This document shows, one piece after another, positions 44,163 to 54,617 of a DNA stretch of 64,000 nt. Numbering within the stretch: position 1 is the stretch's first letter; each line of letters opens with the position of its first letter. The DNA is taken from contig NZ_JACVAQ010000001.1 of assembly GCF_014851905.1 (NCBI RefSeq), positions 868,001-932,000 of the forward strand, read 5' to 3'. The translations under genes were made by a program, and so were the position numbers. Below the pieces are notes generated by a model. That model worked only from the letters and a program-made list of their open reading frames with translations. It did not search any database and was not told the DNA's origin. The stretch is from Pseudomonas sp. PDM14 (GTDB taxonomy: Bacteria > Pseudomonadota > Gammaproteobacteria > Pseudomonadales > Pseudomonadaceae).

Positions 44163-45242
44163 ATGCCGCATGAGCCTGACGACTATCTATCCCGCCACTT
44201 CCAGACCGGCGGCGTCGACCTGACCGCGAAGATCGCCGAACTCACCGCGCTCGTCGTCCCCGCCAACAGCGCCAACCTGCCGCTCTACCAGGAAATGCTC
44301 ACCACCGTGGTGCGCATGGCGCAGGCCGACCGCAATCGCTGGGATGCCAAGATCATGCTGCAGACCCTGCGCGAGATGGAGCGCGCCTTCAGCGTTCTCG
44401 AGCAGTTCAAGCGGCGACGCAAGGTCACCGTATTCGGTTCCGCGCGCACGCCCAGCGACCATCCGGTGTACCGCCTGGCTCACGACCTGGGGCAAGAGCT
44501 GGCCCGTCTCAACCTGATGGTCATCACCGGTGCCGGCGGCGGCATCATGGCCGCCGCCCATGAAGGGGCCGGCGTAGAAAATGCCCTGGGGTTCAACATC
44601 ACTCTGCCCTTCGAGCAGAGTGCCAACGCCACCATGCACGGCAGCGAAAACCTGCTGTCGTTTCACTTCTTCTTCCTGCGCAAGTTGTTCTTCATCAAGG
44701 AAGCCGACGCGCTGGTGCTCTGCCCCGGTGGCTTCGGCACCCTGGACGAGGCACTGGAAGTACTGACTCTGGTGCAGACCGGCAAGAGCCCACTGGTGCC
44801 GATCGTGCTGCTCGACGAGCCGGACGGCAGCTACTGGACCGAGGCCCTGCGCTTCATCCGCGAGCAACTGCAGGAACGCCACTACATCCTGCCGACTGAC
44901 CTGCAGCTGGTTCGCCTGGTGCACAGCGCCGAAGAGGCGGGGCAGGAAATCGCGCGGTTCTACCGCAACTTCCACTCGACCCGCTGGCTGAAGGGCAACT
45001 TCCTGATCCGCATGAACCATCCGCTCAACGGGCCAGCCCTGGCGGCGCTCGATCAGGAGTTCGCCGACCTCTGCCTGAATGGCGGCTATCAACAGCAGAG
45101 CTATGCACAGGCCGAAATCGACGAGCCGGAGTTCAGCGCACTGACCCGCCTGGCTTTCGCTTTCAACGGGCGCAACCATGGCCGGTTGCGAGAGCTGGTG
45201 GACTTCATCAACCGGCCGCAGAACTGGGCGAGTAACGGTTGA
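44163..45242 (+). CDS. LOG-family protein (TIGR00730-like)
   Basis: The 359-residue protein contains the LOG Rossmann domain: VTVFGSARTPSDHPVY, then ITGAGGGIMAAAHEGA (the PGGxGTxxE partner follows as LCPGGFGTLDEALEVLT). Small LOG proteins release cytokinin-like bases from nucleotides; this longer form with helical extensions on both sides is conserved in Pseudomonas and its substrate is unknown. The start ATG 44163 has AAGGAGAGG upstream. Confidence 0.9.
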   Translation: MPHEPDDYLSRHFQTGGVDLTAKIAELTALVVPANSANLPLYQEMLTTVVRMAQADRNRWDAKIMLQTLREMERAFSVLEQFKRRRKVTVFGSARTPSDHPVYRLAHDLGQELARLNLMVITGAGGGIMAAAHEGAGVENALGFNITLPFEQSANATMHGSENLLSFHFFFLRKLFFIKEADALVLCPGGFGTLDEALEVLTLVQTGKSPLVPIVLLDEPDGSYWTEALRFIREQLQERHYILPTDLQLVRLVHSAEEAGQEIARFYRNFHSTRWLKGNFLIRMNHPLNGPALAALDQEFADLCLNGGYQQQSYAQAEIDEPEFSALTRLAFAFNGRNHGRLRELVDFINRPQNWASNG

Positions 45243-45257
45243 GCAGGATACAGACAA

Positions 45258-45287
45258 AAGAAAGCCCGGACGTGCCGGGCTAAAGGG
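45258..45287 (-). terminator. Terminator shared by recX and the LOG gene
   Basis: The hairpin AGCCCGG-CACGT-CCGGGCT is followed on the minus strand by a T-rich run (TTTCTTTTG), so it ends the recA-recX transcript; it is also placed to stop the convergent LOG gene. Confidence 0.8.
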
Positions 45288-45290
45288 GAT

Positions 45291-45755
45291 TCAATCCAGA
45301 TCGGCACCGCGTAGCAGGCGCCCGATCTGTTCCAGAGAAAAGCCGCGGTAGCTGAGAAACCGCGATTGCTGTGCTCGCTCGCGCATGTCCGCCGGTTGCT
45401 GCCCGCCGAACTTGCGCTGCCAGACATCACGCAGCTGCTCCGCCCAATCGATGCCAGCCTCGGCCAGCGCCTGCTCGATGGCCTCGCGACCCAGGCCACG
45501 CTGCGCCAACTCTTCGCGAATGCGCAGCGGACCATAGCCCGAACGACCACGGCTGCTGATGAAGCTGCCGAGATAACGGACCTCCGACAACAACCCTTCT
45601 TCCGCCAAGCGATCCAGCGCGCCATCGATCAACTCGGGCGGCGCACCGCGGCGGCGCAGCTTACGGGTCAGCTCGACCCGGCCGTGCTCGCGCCTGGCCA
45701 GCAGGTCCATTGCCGCGCGACGCACGGCAACGGGGGTATCCAGCACCACGCTCAT
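45291..45755 (-). CDS. recX: RecX regulatory protein
   Basis: The 154-residue protein is made of tandem three-helix repeats and fits RecX ([24 protein letters not shown]...). RecX caps and inhibits RecA filaments. It starts 8 bases after recA and should be translated from the same SOS transcript. Confidence 0.94.
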   Translation of the reverse strand: MSVVLDTPVAVRRAAMDLLARREHGRVELTRKLRRRGAPPELIDGALDRLAEEGLLSEVRYLGSFISSRGRSGYGPLRIREELAQRGLGREAIEQALAEAGIDWAEQLRDVWQRKFGGQQPADMRERAQQSRFLSYRGFSLEQIGRLLRGADLD

Positions 45756-45763
45756 CGCCGAAC

Positions 45764-46813
45764 TCAGGCGTCGAGGTCAGCCAGATCGTCGGCACCAGCC
45801 GTGGCTTCGGCACGGGCCGGGCCAGTTGCTACCAGCAATTTGTCGCGAATGATCTTCTCGATCGCGCCGCCGACTTCCGGGTTGTCTTCCAGGTACTTGG
45901 CCGAGTTGGCCTTGCCCTGACCGATCTTGTTGCCCTGGTAGCTGTACCAGGCACCGGACTTCTCGATCAGGCCGAGCTGCACGGCCAGGTCGATGACTTC
46001 ACCGGTACGGTAGATGCCCTTGCCGTAGAGAATCTGGAACTCGGCCTGACGGAACGGCGGTGCGACCTTGTTCTTCACCACCTTGACGCGGGTTTCGCTG
46101 CCGACCACCTCGTCGCCTTCCTTCACCGCGCCGGTACGGCGGATGTCCAGACGCACGGAGGCGTAGAACTTCAGCGCGTTACCACCGGTGGTGGTTTCCG
46201 GGCTGCCGAACATCACGCCGATCTTCATGCGGATCTGGTTGATGAAGATCACCAGGCAGTTGGCGTTCTTGATGTTGCCGGTGATCTTGCGCAGGGCCTG
46301 GCTCATCAGACGGGCCTGCAGGCCGACGTGCATGTCGCCCATCTCACCTTCGATCTCGGCCTTCGGCACCAGGGCCGCAACGGAGTCGACGATGATCACG
46401 TCGACCGCATTGGAGCGCACCAGCATGTCGGTGATTTCCAAGGCCTGCTCGCCGGTATCCGGCTGCGAAACCAGCAGGTCGTCGACATTCACGCCGAGCT
46501 TGCCGGCATAGTCCGGGTCAAGGGCGTGCTCGGCGTCGACGAAGGCGCAGGTGGCGCCCATCTTCTGCGCTTCGGCGATGACCGACAAAGTCAGCGTGGT
46601 CTTACCCGAGGATTCCGGGCCGTAGATTTCGACGATCCGGCCTTTCGGCAGGCCGCCAATGCCGAGGGCGATATCCAGCCCCAGCGAGCCGGTGGAAATG
46701 GCCGGGATGGCTTGGCGCTCATGATCGCCCATGCGCATGACAGCGCCCTTGCCAAACTGCTTCTCGATCTGGCCCAGGGCCGCCGCCAAAGCACGCTTCT
46801 TGTTCTCGTCCAT
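45764..46813 (-). CDS. recA: Recombinase RecA
   Basis: The 349-residue protein is nearly identical in key regions to Pseudomonas RecA: Walker [10 protein letters not shown] (about residues 66-74), Walker [12 protein letters not shown] and loop L2 [17 protein letters not shown] start at ATG 46813 ([15 protein letters not shown]) because the ribosome site GAGGA lies 6 bases before; two in-frame codons upstream also give ATG. RecA drives recombination and cleavage of LexA. A LexA box stands upstream at 46857-46872. Confidence 0.98.
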   Translation of the reverse strand: MDENKKRALAAALGQIEKQFGKGAVMRMGDHERQAIPAISTGSLGLDIALGIGGLPKGRIVEIYGPESSGKTTLTLSVIAEAQKMGATCAFVDAEHALDPDYAGKLGVNVDDLLVSQPDTGEQALEITDMLVRSNAVDVIIVDSVAALVPKAEIEGEMGDMHVGLQARLMSQALRKITGNIKNANCLVIFINQIRMKIGVMFGSPETTTGGNALKFYASVRLDIRRTGAVKEGDEVVGSETRVKVVKNKVAPPFRQAEFQILYGKGIYRTGEVIDLAVQLGLIEKSGAWYSYQGNKIGQGKANSAKYLEDNPEVGGAIEKIIRDKLLVATGPARAEATAGADDLADLDA

Positions 46814-46856
46814 TTCCATCCTCACGTATTCAAGAGGGCCAACCGCCCACCAACAA

Positions 46857-46872
46857 CTGTATAAGTAGACAG
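46857..46872 (-). promoter_or_regulatory. LexA (SOS) box of recA
   Basis: CTGTATAAGTAGACAG fits the CTG-N10-CAG consensus and lies 44 bases before the recA start codon, where a repressor would cover the promoter. It is direct evidence of SOS control. Confidence 0.88.
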
Positions 46873-46899
46873 TAGTATTTCACAAGGCAAGTCCGACGC

Positions 46900-47400
46900 C
46901 TACCCCTGTTGCGGATTTTCTCCTGCCGCCAGTCGGAGCATGCCGCGCAGTGCCCGCTCGACGGTTTGCGCACGGACCTGCCCACGGTCGCCATCGAACT
47001 GGCAGCGCTGGGTGAACAGCTGCTCGCCGTCGCCCCAGGCCAGCCATACCGTGCCGACCGGCTTTTCCAGCGAGCCGCCGCCAGGCCCGGCGACGCCGCT
47101 GACTGCCACGGCGAAACGCGCCGTACTGCGGCGCTGGGCACCGCGCACCATCGCGGCGACCACGCCCTCACTGACCGCCCCCACCTGCTCGAACAGCTCG
47201 CTCGGCACGTCGAGCAAGGTCGTCTTTTGCCCGTTGGAGTAGGTGACATAGCCTGCCTCGAACCAGGCCGAGCTGCCCGCGATGCGGGTAATGGCCTCGG
47301 CGATACCGCCGCCGGTGCAGGACTCCGCGGTGCTCACCTGGGCTCCTAGCGACAGCAGTCGCTCGCCCAGCCGGGCGGCCAGTTCGGTTATCACATCCAT
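46900..47400 (-). CDS. pncC: Nicotinamide-nucleotide amidase (CinA C-terminal, PncC)
   Basis: The 166-residue protein is a stand-alone CinA C-terminal domain that hydrolyses NMN to NaMN in NAD recycling. The motif [22 protein letters not shown] with the catalytic Ser/Thr region is near the start, and [14 protein letters not shown] follows. The start ATG 47400 is behind TTGGAGA; a longer frame has extra residues without family match. It lies upstream of recA in the same direction, divergent from mutS. Confidence 0.94.
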   Translation of the reverse strand: MDVITELAARLGERLLSLGAQVSTAESCTGGGIAEAITRIAGSSAWFEAGYVTYSNGQKTTLLDVPSELFEQVGAVSEGVVAAMVRGAQRRSTARFAVAVSGVAGPGGGSLEKPVGTVWLAWGDGEQLFTQRCQFDGDRGQVRAQTVERALRGMLRLAAGENPQQG

Positions 47401-47477
47401 GGGTTCTCCAAGGTGAAGCAAGCGGGAGGGATACCGTACACTACGCGCTTTTGCGAACTAAGCCGGACAGCCGAACG

Positions 47478-50045
47478 ATGAGTGATCTCTCTGCCCATAC
47501 ACCGATGATGCAACAGTACTGGCGGCTGAAGAATCAGCACCCGGACCAGCTGATGTTCTATCGCATGGGCGATTTCTACGAAATCTTCTATGAAGATGCG
47601 AAGAAAGCCGCGGCACTCCTCGACATCACCCTGACCGCTCGCGGCCAGTCCGCCGGCCAGGCGATTCCGATGTGCGGCATCCCGCACCACTCCGCTGAGG
47701 GTTACCTGGCGCGCCTGGTCAAGCTCGGCGAGTCGGTGGTGATCTGCGAGCAGATCGGCGATCCAGCCACCAGCAAGGGGCCGGTGGAGCGCCAGGTGGT
47801 GCGCATCATCACCCCGGGCACGATCAGCGACGAAGCCTTCCTCGACGAGCGCCGCGACAACCTGCTGGCTGCCGTTCTCGGTGACGAGAAGCTGTTCGGC
47901 CTGGCCGCGCTGGACATCACCAGCGGCCGCTTTACCGTGCAGGAACTAAAGGGCTGGGAGAACCTGCTGGCCGAGCTGGAACGCCTGAGCCCGGCAGAAC
48001 TGCTGATCCCCGATGACTGGCCGCAGGGCCTGCCGGTGGAGAAGCGCCGCGGTTGCCGTCGTCGCGCGCCCTGGGACTTCGAGCGCGACAGCGCGCGCAA
48101 AAGCCTGTGCCAACAGTTCGCCACCCAAGACCTCAAGGGCTTCGGCTGCGAAACCCTGACCCTGGCCATCGGCGCCGCGGGCTGTCTGCTCAGCTACGCC
48201 AAGGAAACCCAGCGCACCGCCTTGCCGCACCTGCGCGGCCTGCGCCACGAGCGTCTCGACGACACGGTGATCCTCGACGCGGCCAGTCGGCGCAACCTGG
48301 AACTCGACACCAACCTCGCCGGTGGTCGCGACAACACCCTGCAGTCGGTGGTCGACCGTTGCCAGACCGCCATGGGCAGCCGTCTGCTGACCCGCTGGCT
48401 GAACCGCCCACTGCGTGATCGCAGCGTGCTCGAAGGCCGCCAGGACTCCATCGCCTGCCTGCTCGACCGTTACCGTTTCGAGCTGATCCAGCCACAGCTG
48501 AAGGAAATCGGCGACCTCGAGCGCATCCTCGCGCGCATCGGCCTGCGCAACGCTCGCCCGCGTGACCTGGCCCGCCTGCGTGACGCCCTGGCCGCGTTGC
48601 CCGAGCTGCAAAGCGGCATGGCGCAACTGGACATCGATCACCTGCGCGACCTGGCCACCAGCATCCGTACCTACCCGGATCTGGCCGACCTGCTGCAACG
48701 GGCGATCATCGACAACCCACCGGCGGTGATTCGCGACGGCGGCGTGCTGAAGACCGGCTACGACGCGGACCTGGACGAACTGCAGTCGCTGTCCGAGAAC
48801 GCCGGGCAGTTCCTCATGGACCTGGAAACCCGCGAAAAAGCGCGTACCGGCCTGGCCAACCTCAAGGTCGGCTACAACCGTGTGCACGGCTATTTCATTG
48901 AGCTGCCGAGCAAGCAGGCCGAATCGGCGCCGGCCGACTACATCCGCCGGCAGACCCTCAAGGGTGCCGAGCGCTTCATCACCCCCGAACTCAAGGAGTT
49001 CGAGGACAAGGCCCTGTCGGCCAAGAGCCGCGCCCTGGCCCGCGAAAAACTGCTCTACGACGAGCTGCTGGAACTGCTCATCGGCCACCTCGGCCCACTG
49101 CAGGATACCGCCGCTGCGCTCGCCGAACTGGACGTGCTGAGCAACCTCGCGGAGCGCGCCCTGAGCCTCGACCTCAATCGCCCGCGCTTCGTCGACCACG
49201 CCTGTATGAGCATCGACCAAGGCCGCCACCCGGTAGTGGAACAGGTGCTGGAAACGCCCTTCGTGGCCAACGACCTCAAGCTCGACGACAGCACACGGAT
49301 GCTGATCATCACCGGCCCGAACATGGGCGGTAAGTCGACCTACATGCGTCAGACCGCACTGATCGTGCTGCTCGCCCATATCGGCAGCTTCGTCCCGGCG
49401 GCAAGCTGCGAGCTGTCGCTGGTCGACCGCATCTTCACCCGCATCGGCTCCAGCGACGACCTGGCCGGTGGCCGCTCCACCTTCATGGTGGAAATGAGCG
49501 AAACCGCCAATATCCTGCACAATGCCACCGCACAGAGCCTGGTGCTGATGGACGAAGTCGGCCGCGGCACCAGCACCTTCGATGGCCTGTCGCTGGCCTG
49601 GTCGGCCGCCGAACAGCTGGCCAGCCTGCGTGCCTGGACGCTATTCGCCACGCACTACTTCGAGCTGACCGTGCTGCCGGAGAGCGAGCCAGTGGTGGCC
49701 AACGTGCACCTCAACGCCACCGAGCACAACGAACGCATCGTCTTCCTCCACCACGTGCTGCCAGGCCCCGCCAGCCAGAGCTATGGCCTGGCGGTGGCAC
49801 AACTGGCCGGCGTGCCGGGCCCGGTAATCCAGCGTGCCCGCGAACACCTGGCACGACTGGAAACCACCAGCCTGCCCCACGAACCTATCCGCAGCGCTAC
49901 CGGGCAACCCGCCGCGCCGATGCAGAACGACCTGTTCGCCAGCCTGCCGCATCCGATTCTGGAGGAATTGGGCAAAATCAATCCCGATGATTTGACCCCA
50001 CGCAGAGCGCTGGAGCTGTTATATGCATGGAAGACACGGATCTGA
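47478..50045 (+). CDS. mutS: DNA mismatch repair protein MutS
   Basis: The 855-residue protein equals P. aeruginosa MutS in length. The mismatch-binding segment ([19 protein letters not shown]) with the Phe-X-Glu wedge is at about residues 27-45, and the ATPase has Walker [16 protein letters not shown] (about residues 613-627), Walker [12 protein letters not shown], and the ATHYFELT motif. I start at ATG 47478 (MSDLSAHTP), nine codons into the longer frame. Confidence 0.97.
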   Translation: MSDLSAHTPMMQQYWRLKNQHPDQLMFYRMGDFYEIFYEDAKKAAALLDITLTARGQSAGQAIPMCGIPHHSAEGYLARLVKLGESVVICEQIGDPATSKGPVERQVVRIITPGTISDEAFLDERRDNLLAAVLGDEKLFGLAALDITSGRFTVQELKGWENLLAELERLSPAELLIPDDWPQGLPVEKRRGCRRRAPWDFERDSARKSLCQQFATQDLKGFGCETLTLAIGAAGCLLSYAKETQRTALPHLRGLRHERLDDTVILDAASRRNLELDTNLAGGRDNTLQSVVDRCQTAMGSRLLTRWLNRPLRDRSVLEGRQDSIACLLDRYRFELIQPQLKEIGDLERILARIGLRNARPRDLARLRDALAALPELQSGMAQLDIDHLRDLATSIRTYPDLADLLQRAIIDNPPAVIRDGGVLKTGYDADLDELQSLSENAGQFLMDLETREKARTGLANLKVGYNRVHGYFIELPSKQAESAPADYIRRQTLKGAERFITPELKEFEDKALSAKSRALAREKLLYDELLELLIGHLGPLQDTAAALAELDVLSNLAERALSLDLNRPRFVDHACMSIDQGRHPVVEQVLETPFVANDLKLDDSTRMLIITGPNMGGKSTYMRQTALIVLLAHIGSFVPAASCELSLVDRIFTRIGSSDDLAGGRSTFMVEMSETANILHNATAQSLVLMDEVGRGTSTFDGLSLAWSAAEQLASLRAWTLFATHYFELTVLPESEPVVANVHLNATEHNERIVFLHHVLPGPASQSYGLAVAQLAGVPGPVIQRAREHLARLETTSLPHEPIRSATGQPAAPMQNDLFASLPHPILEELGKINPDDLTPRRALELLYAWKTRI

Positions 50046-50183
50046 CAGAGGCCCTTGCAAGCTGATAGAATCCGCGCGCTTTTAAGACTGTCCGGCTTTT
50101 AGCCTGAGCCGAGACCGTCCACTTTCCGTGCCGGAGACCCACATAGAATGGGCACGGCCGCCGTCTGAGGAGAGAATCAGAAC

Positions 50184-50507
50184 ATGACTTTCGTCGTCAC
50201 CGACAACTGCATCAAGTGCAAATACACCGACTGCGTGGAAGTTTGTCCGGTGGACTGCTTTTACGAAGGCCCGAACTTTCTGGTGATCCACCCGGACGAG
50301 TGCATCGATTGCGCCCTGTGCGAGCCGGAATGCCCGGCCCAGGCCATTTTCTCCGAAGATGAAGTGCCAGAAGACATGCAGGAGTTCATCGCCCTGAACA
50401 CCGAACTGGCGGAAGTCTGGCCGAACATCACCGAGAAGAAAGACGCGCTGGCCGATGCCGAAGAGTGGGATGGCGTGAAGGACAAGCTACAACACCTGGA
50501 ACGTTGA
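50184..50507 (+). CDS. fdxA: 7Fe ferredoxin FdxA
   Basis: The 107-residue protein carries two cluster motifs: [18 protein letters not shown] (3Fe-4S type, with a Cys-rich 4-Cys set) and [12 protein letters not shown] (4Fe-4S). It is the soluble ferredoxin found after mutS in pseudomonads, an electron carrier. A ribosome site GAGGAGAG precedes the ATG. Confidence 0.96.
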   Translation: MTFVVTDNCIKCKYTDCVEVCPVDCFYEGPNFLVIHPDECIDCALCEPECPAQAIFSEDEVPEDMQEFIALNTELAEVWPNITEKKDALADAEEWDGVKDKLQHLER

Positions 50508-50521
50508 TCGCCCGGCAAAAC

Positions 50522-50548
50522 AAAAAGGCCCGCTGATGCGGGCCTTTT
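50522..50548 (+). terminator. Terminator after fdxA
   Basis: AAAAAGGCCCGC-TGAT-GCGGGCCTTTT forms a strong hairpin right behind fdxA, and lies next to the end of the RsmZ transcript coming from the other strand. Confidence 0.92.
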
Positions 50549-50572
50549 GCTGTGCGCAGCTTTTCTGCGGAC

Positions 50573-50708
50573 AAAAAAAGGGGCGGTTAGAAACCGCCCA
50601 CTCTTTTTTCCCTACTCCCTTTTTTTCCTACTCATCATCCTGATGAACCGCATCCTGCGGTGGTTCCCTAGACCATCTCCCTGACAGCCTGCGTCTTTCC
50701 CTAGACAC
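50573..50708 (-). ncRNA. rsmZ: RsmZ small regulatory RNA
   Basis: The minus strand shows seven GGA-type motifs (among them TAGGGA, CAGGGAG, CAGGAT, TAGGGA) in single-stranded or loop positions, several small hairpins, and a strong terminator (GGGCGGTTTCTAACCGCCC followed by seven T). It lies between fdxA and rpoS, the conserved place of rsmZ. The RNA binds and titrates the translational repressor RsmA. A TATTAT-type -10 sits just upstream (50712-50720). The 5' end is a guess within a few bases. Confidence 0.93.
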
Positions 50709-50880
50709 GGCTTAATAATAGCGACTCTCAGTATCGGAACAAGGCCACCTGACGCGTCGAAACGTGCTTTACGCAGATCATCGTAAAAAATAAAATCTTT
50801 ATAATCATATAGTTATATAAATACCACAGAGAAAAATCGCTGCCTGCTGGCCGATTTTGCCGTGCATCTCTTACACACCG

Positions 50881-50898
50881 CGTAAGCAATGGCTTACA
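50881..50898 (-). promoter_or_regulatory. GacA upstream activating site of rsmZ
   Basis: CGTAAGCAATGGCTTACA matches the palindromic GacA site TGTAAG-N6-CTTACA in all but the first base. It lies about 175-190 bases before the rsmZ start, the usual distance. The stretch between (50720-50870) is very AT-rich, suited to binding by MvaT. Confidence 0.88.
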
Positions 50899-50910
50899 CG
50901 GCACGCATAA

Positions 50911-50936
50911 AAAACCCGGCATTCGCCGGGTTTTTG
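50911..50936 (-). terminator. Terminator of rpoS
   Basis: AAAACCCGGC-ATTC-GCCGGGTTTTT is a hairpin directly after the rpoS stop with T runs on either strand. Confidence 0.9.
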
Positions 50937-50951
50937 GTTTGCGCAGCACTG

Positions 50952-51959
50952 CTATTGGAACAACGCATCGCTCGACAGGCCATTTTTCTCCAGGATCTCG
51001 CGCAGGCGCTTGAGCGCCTCGACCTGGATCTGTCGGACCCGCTCGCGCGTCAGACCGATTTCCTGCCCGACCTCTTCCAGCGTGCAACTTTCGTGACCAC
51101 GGAGCCCGAAACGGCGCACCACGACCTCACGCTGTTTGTCAGTCAGCTCGGACAGCCACTGATCGATGCTCTGCGACAGATCATCGTCCTGCAGCAGTTC
51201 GCAAGGATCCGAAGGCCGGTCATCGGTGAGGGTATCGAGCAGGGTCTTGTCCGAGTCAGGACCAAGCGACACATCCACCGAGGTGACCCGCTCGTTCAGG
51301 CCGAGCATGCGCTTGACCTCGCCGACCGGTTTCTCCAACAGGTTGGCGATTTCCTCGGCTGAAGGCTCGTGATCGAGCTTCTGCGTCAGCTCGCGAGCCG
51401 CGCGCAGGTAGACGTTGAGTTCCTTCACCACATGAATCGGCAGGCGAATCGTGCGGGTCTGATTCATGATCGCGCGTTCGATGGTCTGCCGGATCCACCA
51501 GGTGGCGTAGGTCGAGAAACGGAAACCGCGCTCGGGGTCGAATTTCTCCACCGCGCGGATCAGCCCCAGGTTGCCCTCCTCGATCAGATCGAGCAGCGAC
51601 AGTCCGCGATTCACGTAACGACGCGCGATCTTCACCACCAGGCGCAAGTTGCTTTCGATCATGCGTTTGCGGCCCGCAGGATCGCCCTTCTGCGCCAAAC
51701 GCGCGAAGTGCACTTCTTCCTGGGGAGTGAGCAGAGGGGAGAAACCGATTTCGTTGAGGTACAGCTGAGTGGCGTCTAGCGCGCGGGTGTAGTCGATGTA
51801 CTTGTGTTGCTTGAGAGTCGTGGTCGAGTTTCTGGATTTGCCGCTGGCGAGAGGAAGCTCAGCGTCCTCGCTAGTCCCGTCGTCCATAATGATGCCCGGC
51901 TCCATGAGCAGCACCTCATCGTCGACGTCAAACTCCGGCGCTTCTTTATTGAGTGCCAT
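50952..51959 (-). CDS. rpoS: Stationary-phase sigma factor RpoS
   Basis: The 335-residue sigma factor has regions 1.2 to 4.2: [22 protein letters not shown], region 2 with [58 protein letters not shown] core, and a C-terminal HTH ([23 protein letters not shown]). It directs stationary-phase and stress transcription. It follows nlpD in the same direction, and an rpoS promoter is usually inside nlpD. Confidence 0.98.
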   Translation of the reverse strand: MALNKEAPEFDVDDEVLLMEPGIIMDDGTSEDAELPLASGKSRNSTTTLKQHKYIDYTRALDATQLYLNEIGFSPLLTPQEEVHFARLAQKGDPAGRKRMIESNLRLVVKIARRYVNRGLSLLDLIEEGNLGLIRAVEKFDPERGFRFSTYATWWIRQTIERAIMNQTRTIRLPIHVVKELNVYLRAARELTQKLDHEPSAEEIANLLEKPVGEVKRMLGLNERVTSVDVSLGPDSDKTLLDTLTDDRPSDPCELLQDDDLSQSIDQWLSELTDKQREVVVRRFGLRGHESCTLEEVGQEIGLTRERVRQIQVEALKRLREILEKNGLSSDALFQ

Positions 51960-52152
51960 TGTTGTTGTCCTTCTGCTGAGTTCGACAACAAGCTCGGCGG
52001 CGCCTGCCCAGTCATTTCAAGGAGAACCGGTCCCCCAAACCTGTTCTGCAACAGGTCTGTCACCGTCCACAACATTCTTGAAAGCTGAATCAAATCCTTG
52101 GCAACACCTGAGCCCGCTCCTCCTACACATGTGGAGCAGGTCGGCAGTCAGG

Positions 52153-53040
52153 TCAGCGACTGGGCAGATATTGCAGGGGGTCTACAGGTTTTCCCTGACG
52201 GCGAATCTCGAAATGGAGTTTCACCCGGTCGGTCCCCGTGGAACCCATCTCGGCGATATTCTGTCCGACTTTGACCTGCTGTCCCTCCCGCACCAGCAGC
52301 CTGCGGTTATGTCCGTAGGCGCTTACGTAGGTATCGCTGTGTTTGATGATGACCAGTTCACCGTAGCCCCGTAAACCACTTCCGGCGTACACAACGGACC
52401 CATCAGCTGCAGCCAAAACAGGCTGGCCCAATTCGCCAGCGATATCAACGCCTTTATTCAAACTGCCGTTTGAAGAGAATTTACCGATCAAAACTCCGCT
52501 GGTTGGCCATGCCCAACCCTTGGCAGAGCGGGCGACGGGCGTCACTTTGGTGGTAGCCGGCGTGGTCACCAGCGGCGGTTTGCTGACCGCAACCGGGGGC
52601 TGCGTCGGCGTCGAGGTCTGTCCGACTGGGGGGCGTGTTACTACCGCAGGCTGGGTGATGAGCGTCGTCGGCGCCTTGTTCGGCTGGGCCACCACAACCG
52701 GTGCACTGCCCTGCTGGCCATCGAAGCGGATCGTCTGGCCGGGACGAATCACGTAGGGCGGCGGGATGTTGTTGCGCACGGCCAGGGCTTTCCAGTCCCA
52801 GCCGAAGCGAAAGGCGATCGAGTAGAGGGTGTCACCGGGCTGGACGCGGTGGGAGCCGCTGCTCACCGGCTGACGCTGTTGTGCCGCAGTAGCAGCAGCG
52901 CCGCCATGCGTACGGTCAACCACTTGCACACCGCCACGCGGCGAACTGGTGCATCCGACCAGCAGGGCGGCAACGACCACAGCGCTCAATCCGGTCCGAC
53001 CGGCAAAGCCATTTAGCTGCTGTTTGGCTGTGAATCTCAC
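52153..53040 (-). CDS. nlpD: NlpD-like murein-hydrolase activator lipoprotein
   Basis: I start at GTG 53040, giving 295 residues with a lipoprotein signal (MRFTAKQQLNGFAGRTGL... with lipobox LLVGC). Then a LysM domain (VQPGDTLYSIAFRFGWDWKALAVRNN), a Pro/Thr-rich linker and a C-terminal M23 (LytM) domain (KGVDIAGELGQPVLAAADG). The M23 domain lacks the usual zinc ligands, as in NlpD/EnvC-type activators, so it likely stimulates an amidase at the septum instead of cutting itself. AGGGAG lies upstream. Confidence 0.93.
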   Translation of the reverse strand: MRFTAKQQLNGFAGRTGLSAVVVAALLVGCTSSPRGGVQVVDRTHGGAAATAAQQRQPVSSGSHRVQPGDTLYSIAFRFGWDWKALAVRNNIPPPYVIRPGQTIRFDGQQGSAPVVVAQPNKAPTTLITQPAVVTRPPVGQTSTPTQPPVAVSKPPLVTTPATTKVTPVARSAKGWAWPTSGVLIGKFSSNGSLNKGVDIAGELGQPVLAAADGSVVYAGSGLRGYGELVIIKHSDTYVSAYGHNRRLLVREGQQVKVGQNIAEMGSTGTDRVKLHFEIRRQGKPVDPLQYLPSR

Positions 53041-53193
53041 CCCATGCTCCCTTTGCCGGTGTTTCTTGGAATTGGTGCCATTGTGCCGCAATTGAATGTG
53101 TCGCAAATGCTCATGAACCCCGCACCGGCCTTAGACGCCTCTGCTGCTGGACAACATGGCCGGCCACGAAGTTCGGACAACAGCCAGCCGCAC

Positions 53194-53868
53194 TCAGGCC
53201 AGCGGGCCGTTCAGCAGGGGAACGAAGCGCACCGCATCGAGCACGTGCCGCGAATAGCCGTCTTCCTCACGGATGATCAGCAGCAGCTCCTGCACATCGC
53301 CTGCGCCCACCGGAATCACCAGGCGGCCGCCAAGAGCCAGCTGCTCGAGCAGGGCCTGTGGCACTTCCGCCGCGGCAGCGGTGACGATGATGCCGTTGTA
53401 TGGCCCCAGCGCGTTCCAGCCCTCCCAGCCATCGCCCCAACGGAATACCACGTTGCGCAGCTTGAGTTCGACCAGGCGCTCCTTGGCACGGTCCTGCAGG
53501 CTCTGGATGCGTTCGACGGAGAACACCCGCTCCACCAGCTGGGCCAGCACGGCCGTCTGGTAGCCGGAGCCGGTGCCAATCTCCAGCACCTTGTCCAGCG
53601 GGCCGGCGGCCAGTAGCAACTCGGTCATGCGCCCGACCATGTACGGCTGGGAGATGGTCTGGTTGTGACCGATGGGCAGCGCGGTGTCTTCATAGGCGCG
53701 GTGCGCCAGGGCTTCGTCGACGAACAGGTGGCGCGGCGTACGACGAATGACTTCGAGCACGCCGGGGTTGGACAGGCCTTCCTCGTATAGGCGCTCGATC
53801 AGGCGCTCGCGCGTGCGCTGCGAGGTCATGCCGATGCCGTGACGCTGCAGGTGATCTTGGCCGCGCAT
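53194..53868 (-). CDS. pcm: Protein-L-isoaspartate O-methyltransferase
   Basis: The 224-residue enzyme repairs isoaspartyl residues with SAM. Motif [17 protein letters not shown] lies at about residues 94-109; the catalytic [11 protein letters not shown] is at about 67-77. The ATG at 53868 overlaps the surE stop (TGATG); an alternative start at codon 14 ([10 protein letters not shown], 53829) would give the 211-residue form seen in P. aeruginosa. I keep the longer one because of the coupling to surE. Confidence 0.93.
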   Translation of the reverse strand: MRGQDHLQRHGIGMTSQRTRERLIERLYEEGLSNPGVLEVIRRTPRHLFVDEALAHRAYEDTALPIGHNQTISQPYMVGRMTELLLAAGPLDKVLEIGTGSGYQTAVLAQLVERVFSVERIQSLQDRAKERLVELKLRNVVFRWGDGWEGWNALGPYNGIIVTAAAAEVPQALLEQLALGGRLVIPVGAGDVQELLLIIREEDGYSRHVLDAVRFVPLLNGPLA

Positions 53869-54617
53869 CAGACCAGCCCCTCCAGCCAGCCTTCGAGGCT
53901 GCTGAACGCCTCGTTGAAGGTCCGATCAAGCTGCAGCGGAGTGATCGACACATAGCCCTGCATCACCGCATGGAAGTCGGTACCCGGGCCGCCATCCTCG
54001 GCATCGCCGGACACCGAGATCCAGTAGCCTTCCTTGCCGCGCGGATTGGTCTGCTTGACCGGTGCGGCGGCGCGGGCACGATGGCCCAGACGGGTCAGCT
54101 GGATGCCACGGATGCGCTCCAGCGGTAGGTTGGGAATGTTCACGTTGAGCACGCTGCGCCGCGGCAGGTCGAGCTGTTCGTGAGCCTCGACCAGCTTGCG
54201 CGCGAAATAGGCGGCGGTCGGCAGGTTGTCCGGCTGACGCGAAACCAGCGAGAAGGCGAACGCCGGGCGACCAAGAAAGCGCCCTTCCAGCGCCGCGGCC
54301 ACGGTACCCGAATAGAGCACGTCGTCACCGAGGTTGGCGCCGAGGTTGATGCCCGAAACCACCATATCCGGCACCTGCTCGAGCAGGCCGTTGAGGCCCA
54401 GGTGCACGCAATCGGTCGGGGTGCCGTTGAGGCTGATGTAACCGTTGGGCAGCAGCATCGGGTGCAGCGGCCGGTCCAGCGTCAGCGCACTGCTGGCGCC
54501 GCTGCGGTCTTCCGCGGGGGCGACGATCGCGCACTCGGCGTAATCGCTCAACGCGCCATGCAGCGCGGCGATACCGGGCGCCAACACCCCGTCGTCGTTG
54601 GAAATCAGAATTCGCAT
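53868..54617 (-). CDS. surE: 5'/3'-nucleotidase SurE
   Basis: The 249-residue phosphatase has the start [17 protein letters not shown] with the metal-binding Asp pair, then [14 protein letters not shown] and [23 protein letters not shown]. It hydrolyses nucleoside monophosphates and short polyphosphate in stress. It overlaps truD by 13 bases and pcm by one base. Confidence 0.96.
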   Translation of the reverse strand: MRILISNDDGVLAPGIAALHGALSDYAECAIVAPAEDRSGASSALTLDRPLHPMLLPNGYISLNGTPTDCVHLGLNGLLEQVPDMVVSGINLGANLGDDVLYSGTVAAALEGRFLGRPAFAFSLVSRQPDNLPTAAYFARKLVEAHEQLDLPRRSVLNVNIPNLPLERIRGIQLTRLGHRARAAAPVKQTNPRGKEGYWISVSGDAEDGGPGTDFHAVMQGYVSITPLQLDRTFNEAFSSLEGWLEGLV

